A stretch of DNA of 64,000 nt from Planococcus wigleyi (GCF_014836985.1 NZ_JACSPU010000003.1:464456-528455), one strand, 5' to 3'; shown: positions 53,453 through 62,976, counted from the first letter of the stretch. The notes: generated by a model not told the origin, from the sequence alone. Numbers and translations are program-made.

Positions 53453-54289
53453 TTGATCCATATGAATAAACAGATGGCTCAATATATACAAGGCAACTTA
53501 ACAGAGATTATTTCAAACTGGCAGGAAAAAATGAAAAACGAGAAAGATGAACGCGCTTTTCAAGTGATGCCTGTTGAATTGATGAATCAGACTAGCCATG
53601 AATTTGCGGAGCTGATGATATCCAATTTATTAGAAAGCCATCAGGCTTATGAAAGCCGAGTCAATGATTTTGCGGAAAAGGTAGTTCGCCTTGGCTGGTC
53701 CATCACCTTTGTTACAAAAGCGATCAATCATTTTGCGGAAATCGTCTATGAAGGAATGGTCCGGGAAGAAATCATTAACGAAGGGAATATCAAACCGTTT
53801 GTAGATGAATTCAGCAACTGGATTTCACCGATTCGGGACAGCACCATTCAGGCTTATTCCAAAACGTGGGAACGTACGGTCAGCCTTCAAAAGATTGCTT
53901 TGCAGGAGTTATCAGCCTCGCTGATTCCGGTTTTTGAAAAAGTTTCCGTAATGCCGCTCGTAGGGACGATTGATACGGAACGCGCAAAATTGATTATGGA
54001 AAACTTGTTGGAAGGTGTCGTCAAGCACCGTGCAGAAGTTGTATTGCTTGATATCACCGGTGTTCCGGTTGTAGATACAATGGTCGCCCATCACATTATC
54101 CAGGCAGCGGATGCTGTCCGTCTGGTTGGAGCGAAGTGTATGCTTGTCGGAATTCGTCCTGAGATTGCTCAGACGATTGTCACGCTCGGCATTAACTTGA
54201 ATGATTTTACGACAACAAGTACGTTGCAGCGAGGCGTAGAACAGGCATTGGCTTGGACAAACCGAAAGATTGTGGAGGTTGAGGACTGA
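53453..54289 (+). CDS. rsbR: Stressosome protein RsbR
   Basis: A 278-residue stressosome scaffold. The N-terminal half is the globin-like helical sensor ([18 protein letters not shown]); the C-terminal half is a STAS domain with [19 protein letters not shown] and the Thr phosphorylation region. I pick TTG 53453, four to five bases after GGAGGG, over ATG 53462, which is twelve bases away. It forms the stressosome with RsbS and holds RsbT. First gene of the sigB operon. Confidence 0.92.
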   Translation: MIHMNKQMAQYIQGNLTEIISNWQEKMKNEKDERAFQVMPVELMNQTSHEFAELMISNLLESHQAYESRVNDFAEKVVRLGWSITFVTKAINHFAEIVYEGMVREEIINEGNIKPFVDEFSNWISPIRDSTIQAYSKTWERTVSLQKIALQELSASLIPVFEKVSVMPLVGTIDTERAKLIMENLLEGVVKHRAEVVLLDITGVPVVDTMVAHHIIQAADAVRLVGAKCMLVGIRPEIAQTIVTLGINLNDFTTTSTLQRGVEQALAWTNRKIVEVED

Positions 54290-54651
54290 TGAATTTTAGA
54301 ATTCCAATTTTAAAGTTACGAGATACATTAATTGTTTCAATCCAATGGGAGCTTGATGATCAGACGGCTCTTCAATTTCAAGAGGATCTACTGACTAAAT
54401 TGCACGAAACAAGTGCGCGAGGTGTAGTCATCGATTTAACATCCATCGATTTTATCGACTCATTTATTGCGAAAGTTCTTGGAGACGTCATCAGCATGTC
54501 AAGCTTGATGGGGGCCCGAGTAGTCATTACCGGTATCCAGCCAGCAGTCGCTATCACTTTGATCGAGTTGGGAATTCGACTAGAAGACGTTATGACAGCA
54601 CTAGATTTAGAAAATGGCTTGGATAAACTTCAATTGGAATTGGAGGCTTAA
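54289..54651 (+). CDS. rsbS: Stressosome protein RsbS
   Basis: A 120-residue single STAS-domain protein. The serine phosphorylated by RsbT lies in [20 protein letters not shown] (the IDSFI Ser, about residue 59). With RsbR it forms the stressosome core. The ATG overlaps the rsbR stop region; GGAGGTTGAGG is the ribosome site. The protein has the usual family length. Confidence 0.95.
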   Translation: MNFRIPILKLRDTLIVSIQWELDDQTALQFQEDLLTKLHETSARGVVIDLTSIDFIDSFIAKVLGDVISMSSLMGARVVITGIQPAVAITLIELGIRLEDVMTALDLENGLDKLQLELEA

Positions 54652-54653
54652 AC

Positions 54654-55055
54654 ATGAGCGACCAGTCCTCGGTGGAAATTTTGACAGAATGGGATATTGT
54701 GGCTGCAAGACAACTCGGACGCAATGTGGCGAAAGAGCTTGGATTTGGCACAGTTGATCAGGCCCGTATTACAACGGCTATCAGCGAGCTTGCCCGCAAT
54801 ATATATTTATATGCCGGAAAAGGCAGGATTGAAATACAACAGTTAACAGAAAATGGCATCAAAGGAATCTTAATCATAGCTGCAGACAGCGGCCCGGGAA
54901 TTCCTGATATCCGCAAAGTGATGGAAGATGGATTTACAACTTCCGGCGGGTTAGGAGCAGGATTGCCTGGTGTCAAACGCTTAATGGATGACTTTAAGAT
55001 TGAAACAATATTAGGCGAGGGTACAGATATAAGAGCTACTAAGTGGCTTCGTTAG
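54654..55055 (+). CDS. rsbT: Serine/threonine kinase RsbT
   Basis: A 133-residue GHKL-type kinase. The N box is SELARNIYLYAGKG (E, N), then ADSGPGIPD and the lid GLGAGLPGVKRLMDDF. On stress it phosphorylates RsbS/RsbR, leaves the stressosome and activates RsbU. It begins two bases after the rsbS stop. Confidence 0.95.
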   Translation: MSDQSSVEILTEWDIVAARQLGRNVAKELGFGTVDQARITTAISELARNIYLYAGKGRIEIQQLTENGIKGILIIAADSGPGIPDIRKVMEDGFTTSGGLGAGLPGVKRLMDDFKIETILGEGTDIRATKWLR

Positions 55056-55067
55056 GGGGAAAACCCA

Positions 55068-56069
55068 ATGGCTCAAGAAATTGAGAATCAATACAAAGAG
55101 ATTTTAAATGAATATATGAAAAAACAGACAGAACAAAATCTGTATGTCGGCCAAAATTTTAGCCGGCAGCTGATTTTGGAAAATATTGCACCTGAAGAAG
55201 TCATCAGCATGCACAAAGCGGCAATTCAAGAGTTATACAGTGAATTGCCGGAAGTGGTGTGGCATTCATTTGATTTTCTGATTGAAATGATGATTAATTA
55301 TGGGTTAGCGTTGCAAGAACGCCAAAGCTTACTCAAGCAGCAAGAAGAATTGAAAGTGGAAATGGATCTTGCTGCCAACGTTCAGGAAACCTTGCTGAAG
55401 ACCAAATTGCCGTTGCTGGAAGGCTTGGATATCGGCCTTCTCTCTATTCCTGCGCGGAAAATGAATGGCGATTACATTTATTTTGTCAGTGACCATGATG
55501 GGTATGCTGGGGTGGCGGTTGCAGATGTAATCGGCAAAGGCCTTCCGGCTGCTCTTTGCATGTCTATGATCAAGTTTGGCATGGACAGCCTGAACAGTTC
55601 GCATGCACTTCCTAAAGATGTTTTGAGCGTCATCAACCGAATTGTGGAAAAAAGTGTCGATGACTCGATGTTCGTCTCCATGTTCTATAGCAATTACGAT
55701 GCCAAGCAAGCGCGGTTGACCTATGGATCGGCAGGCCATGAACCAGCTATCCTCTACCGTGCTAAAGACAACGAATTCAGCGAGCTATTCGCCAAAGGCT
55801 TGCTGCTTGGAGTATCTCCTGCAGCAGTCTATGAAGAACATACCGTCGATTTGGAAAAAGGCGACTTGGTCATCATGATGACCGATGGGGTCACAGAGGG
55901 CCGTAATGAAGACGGCTTTATTGAGCGAGAAGTGATTTTTGAATTGATTGAACGGAAAAAAGATGAACCTGCGCAAAGCATTGTACAATACGTTTACGAT
56001 GAGCTTGAGCGCATGCAAAATGCGCAATTCCAGGATGATTTCACATTGGTGATCTACAAAAAAGTATAA
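55068..56069 (+). CDS. rsbU: PP2C-type phosphatase RsbU
   Basis: A 333-residue phosphatase that dephosphorylates RsbV. Residues 1-85 form the helical RsbT-binding domain. The PP2C core starts near 115: NGDYIYFVSDHDGYAGVAVADVIGKGLPAAL (quoted in part: ADVIGKGLPAA), MMTDGVTEGRNEDGF and QFQDDFTLVIYKK. Metal ligands (Asp of ADVIGKG, DGV, DDF) are present. The ribosome site GGGGGAAAA precedes the ATG. Followed by a gap carrying a SigB-like promoter. Confidence 0.95.
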   Translation: MAQEIENQYKEILNEYMKKQTEQNLYVGQNFSRQLILENIAPEEVISMHKAAIQELYSELPEVVWHSFDFLIEMMINYGLALQERQSLLKQQEELKVEMDLAANVQETLLKTKLPLLEGLDIGLLSIPARKMNGDYIYFVSDHDGYAGVAVADVIGKGLPAALCMSMIKFGMDSLNSSHALPKDVLSVINRIVEKSVDDSMFVSMFYSNYDAKQARLTYGSAGHEPAILYRAKDNEFSELFAKGLLLGVSPAAVYEEHTVDLEKGDLVIMMTDGVTEGRNEDGFIEREVIFELIERKKDEPAQSIVQYVYDELERMQNAQFQDDFTLVIYKKV

Positions 56070-56074
56070 GGAAT

Positions 56075-56100
56075 GTTTAGCAATGCGCTGATTGTGGTAT
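56075..56100 (+). promoter_or_regulatory. SigB-like autoregulatory promoter before rsbV
   Basis: GTTTAG, 14-base spacer, TGGTAT: ten of twelve positions. The position between rsbU and rsbV is the same as the SigB-dependent internal promoter of the B. subtilis operon. Confidence 0.75.
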
Positions 56101-56163
56101 TAATGCTTAGAACAGCTTTTTTTTAGCGGGGTTGAATTAAAAAAAACGGGGTGTCGAATTACA

Positions 56164-56493
56164 ATGAATATTCAAGTTGACCTAACTGAATCAGACAATA
56201 TTCTCGAGGGCTTTATCCGCGGTGAAATTGATGCGCACACTGCACCAGTCCTACGGGAAAAATTAGAAACTTATCAGAATCATCAAGGATTGAAAGCAGA
56301 GTTGGATCTTTCCAACGTTAATTATATGGACAGTACAGGATTAGGCGTTTTCGTAGCATTTTATAAATCAGTCAATTCGAATGGCGGACACGTAAAGTTA
56401 AAAGGACTTTCAGCCCGCTTGAAACGGCTTTTCGATATTACCGGTTTAGGCGATATTATGGATATCGAATCAGTCGGGAAGGGTGGTAACTAA
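56164..56493 (+). CDS. rsbV: Anti-anti-sigma factor RsbV
   Basis: A 109-residue STAS-domain antagonist of RsbW. The phosphorylatable Ser is in VNYMDSTGLGVFVAFY (MDSTG, about residue 57). Unphosphorylated RsbV traps RsbW and frees SigB. It starts at ATG 56164 after a short CGGGGTGT ribosome site and heads the SigB-inducible part of the operon. Confidence 0.96.
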   Translation: MNIQVDLTESDNILEGFIRGEIDAHTAPVLREKLETYQNHQGLKAELDLSNVNYMDSTGLGVFVAFYKSVNSNGGHVKLKGLSARLKRLFDITGLGDIMDIESVGKGGN

Positions 56494-56494
56494 T

Positions 56495-56965
56495 ATGCGT
56501 CCTTTCGATTATGTAGAAATGCGCGTTCCTGCCAAATCCCAATACGTTGGGGTTGCAAGACTTACCATTTCGGGGCTGGCCAGCCGCATTGGCTTTTCAT
56601 TTGACGATATAGAAGATTTGAAGATTGCTTCAAGCGAAGCGGTGACCAATGCAGTTCAACACGCTTACGCAGAAGGCGAAGAAGGCGAAGTTGTCATCGG
56701 TTGCGCTTTATACGAAGACAAAATCGAGATTATGGTGGCGGATCATGGCCAAAGTTTCGACTTTGAAGAAACAAAGGCAAAAGTAGGTCCTTATCACGAC
56801 CAAGAAGAAGGTGCTTTTCTTCGTGAAGGAGGTCTCGGCTTGTATTTGATTGAAACATTAATGGATGAAGTCAAAGTTCATCATCAAGAAGGCGTAACAA
56901 TCTTCATGACAAAGCATGTTGAAGGAGAGCAGGTGGAGAAGGATGTCGAAACAGTCTCATCCTAA
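56495..56965 (+). CDS. rsbW: Anti-sigma factor and kinase RsbW
   Basis: A 156-residue GHKL kinase that binds SigB or phosphorylates RsbV. The N box is ASSEAVTNAVQHAY (E, N); then ADHGQSFDF and the lid EGGLGLYLIETLMDEV. ATG 56495 is one base after the rsbV stop, with AGGGTGGTAAC upstream. The 3' end overlaps the sigB start by 23 bases. Confidence 0.95.
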   Translation: MRPFDYVEMRVPAKSQYVGVARLTISGLASRIGFSFDDIEDLKIASSEAVTNAVQHAYAEGEEGEVVIGCALYEDKIEIMVADHGQSFDFEETKAKVGPYHDQEEGAFLREGGLGLYLIETLMDEVKVHHQEGVTIFMTKHVEGEQVEKDVETVSS

Positions 56966-57725
56966 TCAGCCTACTAAAGAGCAGGTGCTTGAGTGGATTG
57001 AAGCTTATCAAAAGACAGAAGATGAAGAAGCCCAGACAAATTTAGTGTTGAATTATAAACGTCTTGTTGAATCCATTGCGCGTAAGTATTCTAACGGTAA
57101 ATCTTACCATGAAGATATCGCGCAAGTAGGCATGTTGGGACTTTTAGGAGCTATCAGACGCTACGACCCTTCATACGGACGTAGCTTTGAAGCTTTTGCT
57201 GTGCCTACAATTATTGGCGAAATCAAACGCTTTTTGCGCGATAAGACATGGGCAATCCATGTGCCGCGGCGCATAAAAGAGTTGGGGCCCCGTATTAAAG
57301 CGACGGTTGAAGTGTTGACTACAGAACTTCAGCGTTCACCGCAAGTATGGGAAATTGCCGAATACTTGGATGTCGATGAAGACGATGTATTAGAAGCGAT
57401 GGAAATGGGCAAAAGCTATCAGGCACTTTCAATGGACCACTCTTTGGAGGCGGATTCAGATGGCAGTACCGTCACATTGTTTGACGTTGTAGGCCAGGAA
57501 GACGATGGTTACGAGAAAGCGGATCAGCGCATGCTTGTAGCTGAAGCGATGAATGTGCTTTCAGAACGGGAAAAGCAAATCATCCAATTCACTTACATAG
57601 AGCAGCTGAGCCAGAAAGAAGCTGGGGATAAACTCGGTATTTCTCAAATGCATGTATCCCGTTTGCAAAGAAAAGCCATCAAAAAATTGCAGGAAGCTAT
57701 TTTAGCGGCTGGTGGGGTTTCGTAG
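56943..57725 (+). CDS. sigB: General stress sigma factor SigB
   Basis: A 260-residue group 3 sigma factor. Region 2 shows EDIAQVGMLGLLGAIRRYDPSYG and FEAFAVPTIIGEIKRFLRDKTW (quoted in part); region 3 is VPRRIKELGPRIKATVEVL; region 4 is LSEREKQIIQFTYIEQLSQKEAG and ISQMHVSRLQRKAIKKL. It directs the GTTTAA/GGGTAT promoters, several of which lie in this window. ATG 56943 after GGTGGAGAAGG is inside the rsbW gene. Translational coupling with its anti-sigma factor is likely. Confidence 0.96.
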   Translation: MSKQSHPNQPTKEQVLEWIEAYQKTEDEEAQTNLVLNYKRLVESIARKYSNGKSYHEDIAQVGMLGLLGAIRRYDPSYGRSFEAFAVPTIIGEIKRFLRDKTWAIHVPRRIKELGPRIKATVEVLTTELQRSPQVWEIAEYLDVDEDDVLEAMEMGKSYQALSMDHSLEADSDGSTVTLFDVVGQEDDGYEKADQRMLVAEAMNVLSEREKQIIQFTYIEQLSQKEAGDKLGISQMHVSRLQRKAIKKLQEAILAAGGVS

Positions 57726-58324
57726 TGGAGAAAATTCAGCATAGTTTTGTAGATGCTTTTATTTTCAACGAAGCAAAAAAAGGGAATCATGAATCCGGCG
57801 ACAGTTACCATACGGTGTTGACGGATGATTACTTTATTTGCTCCGTAGCCGATGGACTAGGGAGTGGACCTGTGGCGCGTGAATCGTCTCAGGTCATTCC
57901 GCAAATTTTGCGTGAATACCACCACGAAACAATCGATCAATTGATGTATCGATTCAACGGATTGATGCTCCAAAAACGTGGAGCTGCCGTAGCCATCTTT
58001 AAAGTCGATTTTAATAAAAAGACCCTTGAATACAGCTGTGTCGGCAATATCCGCTTTTATCTGTATCGCAAAGCGACGGATGAAATTATTTACCCATTGC
58101 CGGTTATGGGGTATTTATCAGGGCGCCCTCAAAAATTGCGCACTCAGCTATACACGTATGTGGAAGATGATTTGTTCTTGATTCATTCCGATGGAGTGGA
58201 TTTAAGAAATCCAAAAGCCATGATGCGAAAAGCTGCAGTTCCTGAACAACTGTATCGAGATATATTGGCGTCTATCCAAACAGGTGACGACGCGACCTTT
58301 ATAACAGGAAGTCTTCTCAAATGA
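57725..58324 (+). CDS. rsbX: PP2C-type phosphatase RsbX
   Basis: A 199-residue PP2C protein that dephosphorylates RsbS/RsbR and resets the stressosome. GDSYHTVLTDDYF, VADGLGSGPVARESSQ, HSDGVDLRNP and DDATFITGSLL are the metal-binding segments. GTG 57725 overlaps the sigB TAG stop. Last gene of the operon; a terminator overlaps the stop. Confidence 0.94.
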   Translation: MEKIQHSFVDAFIFNEAKKGNHESGDSYHTVLTDDYFICSVADGLGSGPVARESSQVIPQILREYHHETIDQLMYRFNGLMLQKRGAAVAIFKVDFNKKTLEYSCVGNIRFYLYRKATDEIIYPLPVMGYLSGRPQKLRTQLYTYVEDDLFLIHSDGVDLRNPKAMMRKAAVPEQLYRDILASIQTGDDATFITGSLLK

Positions 58325-58338
58325 GAAGGCTTTTTTTG
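58308..58338 (+). terminator. Terminator of the sigB operon
   Basis: GTCTTCTC, loop AAAT, GAGAAGGC, followed by seven T. The left arm is in the last rsbX codons. Confidence 0.83.
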
Positions 58339-58397
58339 TGGATTAAAAACCGTATAAGTTTACTTAAAATTCTGACAAAATTAAAAGGTATTTATTC

Positions 58398-58418
58398 TAT
58401 AATTTGAAAGCGCTTTCT
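58398..58418 (+). promoter_or_regulatory. Promoter -10 with a cre-like site (CcpA) before an MFS gene
   Basis: A TATAAT at 58398-58403 is followed at once by TGAAAGCGCTTTCT (58405-58418), thirteen of fourteen positions of the CcpA cre consensus. A clear -35 at 17 bases is missing; CTGACA lies 20 bases upstream. A cre at the transcription start would repress in glucose. Confidence 0.65.
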
Positions 58419-58525
58419 CATACAATTCAATTAGTACAAAAGCAGAACGGAAAGGGGAAGTGGGAACGAGTAGTTGAAAGGTAGAGTAATCGGAGCAAAA
58501 AAGAACAAACGAGGGGGTTGGCAAA

Positions 58526-59773
58526 ATGGCGAAGATTAAAAAGGGATTAAGTTACGAAACGATACTGGTTATGCTTTTTTTCGTGGCATGGGGCTTTCTG
58601 TATTTGGATAGACAAGCAATTTCCATGCTCATGCCTTTTATTATTGAAGATATTGCATTAACGAATACGAAAATCGGCCAAATCAATATGTGGCAGACCA
58701 TTGGCTTTGCGCTGGCAGCTCCGACGTTTGCAATTCTCTCAGATCGCCTCGGACATAAAAAGACCATCTTGTTTTGGGCGATGATCGTCACCTCCGTATT
58801 GGCGCTTCTGACCATGTTTGCGGAAACGTACACGTATATGCTGATTGTCCGGACCTTACTGGGAGCCAGTGAAGGGGTTATTCTTCCGATTTCGCTTTCA
58901 CTTTTGGCCTCTGTCTCGCGTCCGACAACGCTGGGCCGCAACATGGGCTTAGTTTATGCGGGGGCTGCGGTAATTGGAGTGGCGATTGGGCCATTGGTGG
59001 TGACGCAATTGGGCGACTTATTCGGTTGGCGTTATGCGTTTTTATTCGTCAGTATTCCAAGTTTCATTGCAGCTTTGCTGATGCTTCGTTTTGTGAAACT
59101 GCCTGAAACTGTGGTGAAAACGGAAGCTGTTACTGCATTCAATGTCAGCACTATCTATAACAGTGTGAAAAACCGCAATATCCTGATTTGTATTTTGATC
59201 AGTATTTTCTGTATGGGTGCGATGTGGACATTTAATGCATTCTTGCCGCTGTATCTGACACAAGTGAGCCTATTGTCAAACACTCAAATGGGTTTGGTGT
59301 TCTCGCTGTTTGGTCTATTGACTATCATCTGGCAGATATTCATTCCTTACTCTTCTGATAAAATCGGCCGTAAACCAGCAATGACAGGGTACTTGGCTAT
59401 GGCCATGGTAACACCTCTTGTTTTGTTCGTTTTCCCGCAATCCGCGGTAAGCTTGGTTGTTTTGGTGTTGCTGGGTGGAATTATCTTGGCGATGAATACA
59501 CTTTACCAAAGCATCATTCCGGTAGAAAGTGTGCCTGTAGCGGTAATGGCTACAGCGAATGCATTGATTATGGGGATTGGCGAATTGGTGGGTGCCTTCT
59601 CGATTGGATTATCCGGCATATTGGCAGATTCCTTTGGATTGACCGCTGTTATGGTTGTCATTCCGATTTCCTACTTGATCGCTTTCCTTATTTCCTTCGG
59701 ATTAATTGAAACATTAAAAGGAAAAGCAACCCGCAACAAACCGGCGCTGGTCGAAGTTCCGACAGAGACCTAA
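58526..59773 (+). CDS. MFS transporter, ACS-like
   Basis: A 415-residue, 12-helix major facilitator permease. FLYLDRQAISMLMPFIIEDIALTNTKIGQI (quoted in part: LDRQAISMLMPF) and SDRLGHKKTILFWA are typical of organic-anion and sugar-acid symporters of the anion:cation symporter group. The second half repeats the motif as SDKIGRKPAMTGYL. It interrupts the rsbX-tex synteny known from B. subtilis and has a cre-like site, so it probably imports a carbon source under catabolite control. GAGGGGG precedes the ATG. Confidence 0.86.
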   Translation: MAKIKKGLSYETILVMLFFVAWGFLYLDRQAISMLMPFIIEDIALTNTKIGQINMWQTIGFALAAPTFAILSDRLGHKKTILFWAMIVTSVLALLTMFAETYTYMLIVRTLLGASEGVILPISLSLLASVSRPTTLGRNMGLVYAGAAVIGVAIGPLVVTQLGDLFGWRYAFLFVSIPSFIAALLMLRFVKLPETVVKTEAVTAFNVSTIYNSVKNRNILICILISIFCMGAMWTFNAFLPLYLTQVSLLSNTQMGLVFSLFGLLTIIWQIFIPYSSDKIGRKPAMTGYLAMAMVTPLVLFVFPQSAVSLVVLVLLGGIILAMNTLYQSIIPVESVPVAVMATANALIMGIGELVGAFSIGLSGILADSFGLTAVMVVIPISYLIAFLISFGLIETLKGKATRNKPALVEVPTET

Positions 59774-59875
59774 GAGAAAGGCGCTTTGCTTCCACTAAGA
59801 GAAAGCATTCTTTATAAAAGTACAATCCCATAATTAAGTTCAGCGTTTCTTTAAAATAGATCCAGTGAATAATGG

Positions 59876-59905
59876 AGGCCCTCAAAAAAGAGGGCTTTTT
59901 TCGTG
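59876..59905 (+). terminator. Terminator after the MFS gene
   Basis: GCCCTC, loop AAAAAA, GAGGGC, then six T and CG. Confidence 0.8.
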
Positions 59906-60005
59906 TTTATATTACGGGTTGTTAATAGTAGCGGCAGCCCCCCTCTGACTGCTTGCGCTTTTCAGAATGTGTTAAAATGAAAGGGAACTGAAGGGAAGTG
60001 TCCAG

Positions 60006-62171
60006 ATGGAAATGCAACAAATCCACACATTAATCGCAAAAGAAACGGGCGTACGAAACAACCAGGTTGCCCAGGTCATCGCATTGATTGAAGATGGCAA
60101 TACTGTGCCGTTTATCGCGCGGTATCGGAAAGAGGCTACCGGATCTTTGGATGAAGTCCAAATCAAAGCAATTGACGACCGGTATACATACATTCAGAAC
60201 TTAGAGCAACGAAAAATAGATGTCATCCGTTCCATAGCGGAACAGGAAAAGCTGACAGATGAACTGGAAAAGGCGATTCACAATGCCACAGTCCTGCAGC
60301 GCGTTGAAGATTTATACCGGCCATACAAGCAAAAACGGCGGACCAAAGCGACCATCGCGAAGGAAAAAGGCTTGCAGCCATTAGCGGACTGGCTGATGGA
60401 ACCTGGCAATGAAAAACTGACTGACAAAGCGCAGGGATTTGTTGAAGAGGAAGCCGGCGTAGCTTCAGCGGAAGAAGCGATTCAAGGGGCGCAGGATATT
60501 TTGGCGGAATTATTTGCAGATGATCCTGACATTCGGGAAAAAATCCGCTATATGACGCGAAAAGACGGAACCATTGCCACTGTCGCCAAGAAAAATCACG
60601 AGGATGAAAAACAAGTCTTTCAAATGTATTACGAATACGAAGAAGCTATCCAGAAAATCGTTCCGCACCGGATTTTAGCAATCAACCGCGGAGAAAAAGA
60701 GGATGTCTTGAAAGTATCCATTAATTCGCCTGCGGATCGCATCATCACATTGATGAAAAATAAATGGATGAAGCAGGCACGTCTGACCGGTGAAGTGGTC
60801 GCTGCGGCAATTGAAGACAGTTACAAGCGGCTAATCCAACCATCCGTTGAACGGGAAATCCGGACGGAGCTGAGCGAAAAAGGGGAAACGCAAGCCATCC
60901 ATATTTTTTCAGAAAACTTGCGGAACCTTTTGCTGCAGCCTCCGATGAAAAACAAGATGGTATTAGGGGTCGATCCGGCTTACCGCACCGGTTGCAAATT
61001 GGCAGTTATCGATGAAACAGGAAAGCTGTTGGAAGTGGCAGTCATTTATCCGCATCCGCCGAAATCCGATCAAGTGGGTGCAAAGAAAATCATGGAGCGG
61101 TTAACGTCCAAATACCCGATTGAAATCATGGCGATCGGCAATGGCACCGCATCTCGGGAGACCGAGCAATTTGTAGCAGACTTTCTGTCGGAAACCTCGG
61201 CCGATATCTCATATGTGATCGTCAACGAAGCAGGGGCCAGCGTCTATTCGGCATCCGATATTGCCCGTGTTGAGTTTCCAGATTTAAAAGTTGAAGAGCG
61301 AAGTGCGGCATCGATTGCACGCCGTCTGCAAGATCCGTTGTCTGAATTGGTGAAGATCGATCCAAAAGCGGTCGGTGTCGGACAGTATCAGCACGACGTT
61401 TCCCAGAAGAAATTAGCGGATCAATTGACATTTGTGGTAGAGACTGCTGTTAACCAAGTCGGCGTCAACGTCAATTCGGCCTCTTCTTCTTTACTGCAAT
61501 ATGTGGCGGGCTTAAGTAAAACCGTGGCGGAAAACGTCATCAAGGTCCGTGATGAGAATGGCCGATTCACTTCGCGCGTTCAGCTTAAAAAGATTCCGCG
61601 CTTAGGAGCGAAAACCTATGAACAGGCAATCGGATTCCTGCGGATCCCTGAAGGAAAGAATCCGCTCGATGCGACAGGCATTCATCCGGAGAGTTATGAA
61701 ATTGCGGAAAAGCTGTTGAAGTTGGTTGGAGAAGATAAGAAATCGGTTGGAAAAGCAGGCATCTCTGAAAAATTGGAAGCGCTCGAACTGACCGAGCTTA
61801 GCGAACGATGGGGAGTAGGGGAAGTTACGTTGAAAGATATTCTGGATGCGTTGAAGAAACCGTTCCGTGATCCGCGCGATGAATTCCCGCAACCACTATT
61901 GAAGAATGATATTCTGAAAATGGAAGATCTGCTGCCAGGGATGGAAGTGCAGGGAACAGTCCGCAACGTTGTGGACTTTGGTGCATTTGTTGATATCGGG
62001 GTGAAGCAGGATGGCCTCGTGCACATCTCGAAATTGAAAAAGGGCTTTGTGAAGCATCCGTTAGAAGTAGTGGCAGTGGGAGACATTGTCACAGCCTGGG
62101 TGGAGAAAGTGGAGAAAGACAAAGGGCGGATTGCTCTGACAATGCTTCAGCCAAAAGAGCAGATCCTTTAA
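60006..62171 (+). CDS. tex: Tex-family S1 RNA-binding protein (YdcI)
   Basis: A 721-residue transcription-accessory protein. The N-terminal HTH-like part has NQVAQVIALIEDGNTVPFIARYRKE (quoted in part), the YqgF-like domain starts GVDPAYRTGCKLAVID (about residue 320), a helix-hairpin-helix lies near 500-560 (ENVIKVRDENGRFTSR, RLGAKTYEQAIGFLR) and the C-terminal S1 domain is VQGTVRNVVDFGAFVDIG with QDGLVHISKL. It binds nucleic acids during transcription. GAAGGGAAGTG precedes the ATG. An extended -10 (TGTTAAAAT) lies about 25 bases upstream. Confidence 0.95.
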   Translation: MEMQQIHTLIAKETGVRNNQVAQVIALIEDGNTVPFIARYRKEATGSLDEVQIKAIDDRYTYIQNLEQRKIDVIRSIAEQEKLTDELEKAIHNATVLQRVEDLYRPYKQKRRTKATIAKEKGLQPLADWLMEPGNEKLTDKAQGFVEEEAGVASAEEAIQGAQDILAELFADDPDIREKIRYMTRKDGTIATVAKKNHEDEKQVFQMYYEYEEAIQKIVPHRILAINRGEKEDVLKVSINSPADRIITLMKNKWMKQARLTGEVVAAAIEDSYKRLIQPSVEREIRTELSEKGETQAIHIFSENLRNLLLQPPMKNKMVLGVDPAYRTGCKLAVIDETGKLLEVAVIYPHPPKSDQVGAKKIMERLTSKYPIEIMAIGNGTASRETEQFVADFLSETSADISYVIVNEAGASVYSASDIARVEFPDLKVEERSAASIARRLQDPLSELVKIDPKAVGVGQYQHDVSQKKLADQLTFVVETAVNQVGVNVNSASSSLLQYVAGLSKTVAENVIKVRDENGRFTSRVQLKKIPRLGAKTYEQAIGFLRIPEGKNPLDATGIHPESYEIAEKLLKLVGEDKKSVGKAGISEKLEALELTELSERWGVGEVTLKDILDALKKPFRDPRDEFPQPLLKNDILKMEDLLPGMEVQGTVRNVVDFGAFVDIGVKQDGLVHISKLKKGFVKHPLEVVAVGDIVTAWVEKVEKDKGRIALTMLQPKEQIL

Positions 62172-62193
62172 CCTTAAGCATAGGGGAGTTAAC

Positions 62194-62646
62194 ATGACGA
62201 ACGAAGAATTAACTGGGCTGATCAAGGAAATTTCACTGGTGAGTTTTGGGAAACCCTTTCGGCATGAAGGTGTTTTCAATTCCAGGCTGCGGACAACAGG
62301 AGGCCGATATCTGTTGCGTTCGCATAATATCGAAATCAATCCAAGCTCTTATGAGAAGTTCGGCTATGCCGAACTTGAAGGCATTATTAAACACGAACTG
62401 TGCCATTATCATCTTCATATAGAAGGAAGAGGCTATAAGCATCGCGACAGGGACTTTCGGGAATTGTTGAAGGAAACCGGTTCACCGCGCTTTTGTTCCA
62501 CTTTGGAAAACAAAACGAGGCGGCGTCCTGCCATGGCGTATAATTACGAATGCGTTACGTGCAAAACGAAGTATCAGCGCAAGATCCGGATGAATACGGA
62601 TCGTTACAGATGTGGACGTTGCTCAGGAAAACTGACGATGAAATGA
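62194..62646 (+). CDS. SprT-like zinc protein (YdcK)
   Basis: A 150-residue SprT-family protein. The zinc protease-like motif is IIKHELCHYHLH (HExxH, with the E-x2-x-H pattern) and the C-terminus has a zinc ribbon (CVTCKTKY, then RCGRCSGKL). It lies 22 bases after tex, as YdcK follows YdcI in B. subtilis, with GGGGAG as ribosome site. Proteolytic activity in this bacterial group is unproven. Last protein gene before the tRNA cluster. Confidence 0.9.
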   Translation: MTNEELTGLIKEISLVSFGKPFRHEGVFNSRLRTTGGRYLLRSHNIEINPSSYEKFGYAELEGIIKHELCHYHLHIEGRGYKHRDRDFRELLKETGSPRFCSTLENKTRRRPAMAYNYECVTCKTKYQRKIRMNTDRYRCGRCSGKLTMK

Positions 62647-62659
62647 TAAACTAATAGAG

Positions 62660-62694
62660 TGGGGAGGCTGGCCAATCGTTGGCAGCCTCCCTTT
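62660..62694 (+). terminator. Terminator of tex-sprT
   Basis: GGGAGGCTGGCCA pairs with TTGGCAGCCTCCC (one bulge) and is followed by TTTT. Confidence 0.82.
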
Positions 62695-62762
62695 TGCTAT
62701 TGTTATTTCATGCACAATATGTAGCCGTGAAAAACAAATAATAAATTAAAGTGAAAAAGGTA

Positions 62763-62791
62763 TTGACGATTCCTTCAGACCTCTTTATAAT
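62763..62791 (+). promoter_or_regulatory. SigA promoter of the tRNA cluster
   Basis: TTGACG, 17-base spacer, TATAAT, 31 bases before tRNA-Asn. Confidence 0.85.
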
Positions 62792-62821
62792 AGAAAAAGT
62801 CGACAAGTAATAAAACATTAT

Positions 62822-62896
62822 TCCGAAGTAGCTCAGTGGTAGAGCACCGCACTGTTAATGCGATGGTCGTAGGTTCGAGTCCTACCTTCGGAGCCA
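62822..62896 (+). tRNA. tRNA-Asn (GTT)
   Basis: Cloverleaf with acceptor TCCGAAG/CTTCGGA, anticodon GTT in the loop CTGTTAA, T-loop GGTTCGAGTCC and encoded CCA. Confidence 0.97.
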
Positions 62897-62901
62897 TTTA
62901 T

Positions 62902-62976
62902 GGCCCCTTGGTCAAGCGGTTAAGACACCGCCCTTTCACGGCGGTAACACGGGTTCGAATCCCGTAGGGGTCACCA
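62902..62976 (+). tRNA. tRNA-Glu (TTC)
   Basis: Acceptor GGCCCCT/AGGGGTC, anticodon stem CCGCC/GGCGG around CTTTCAC, encoded CCA. Confidence 0.97.
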
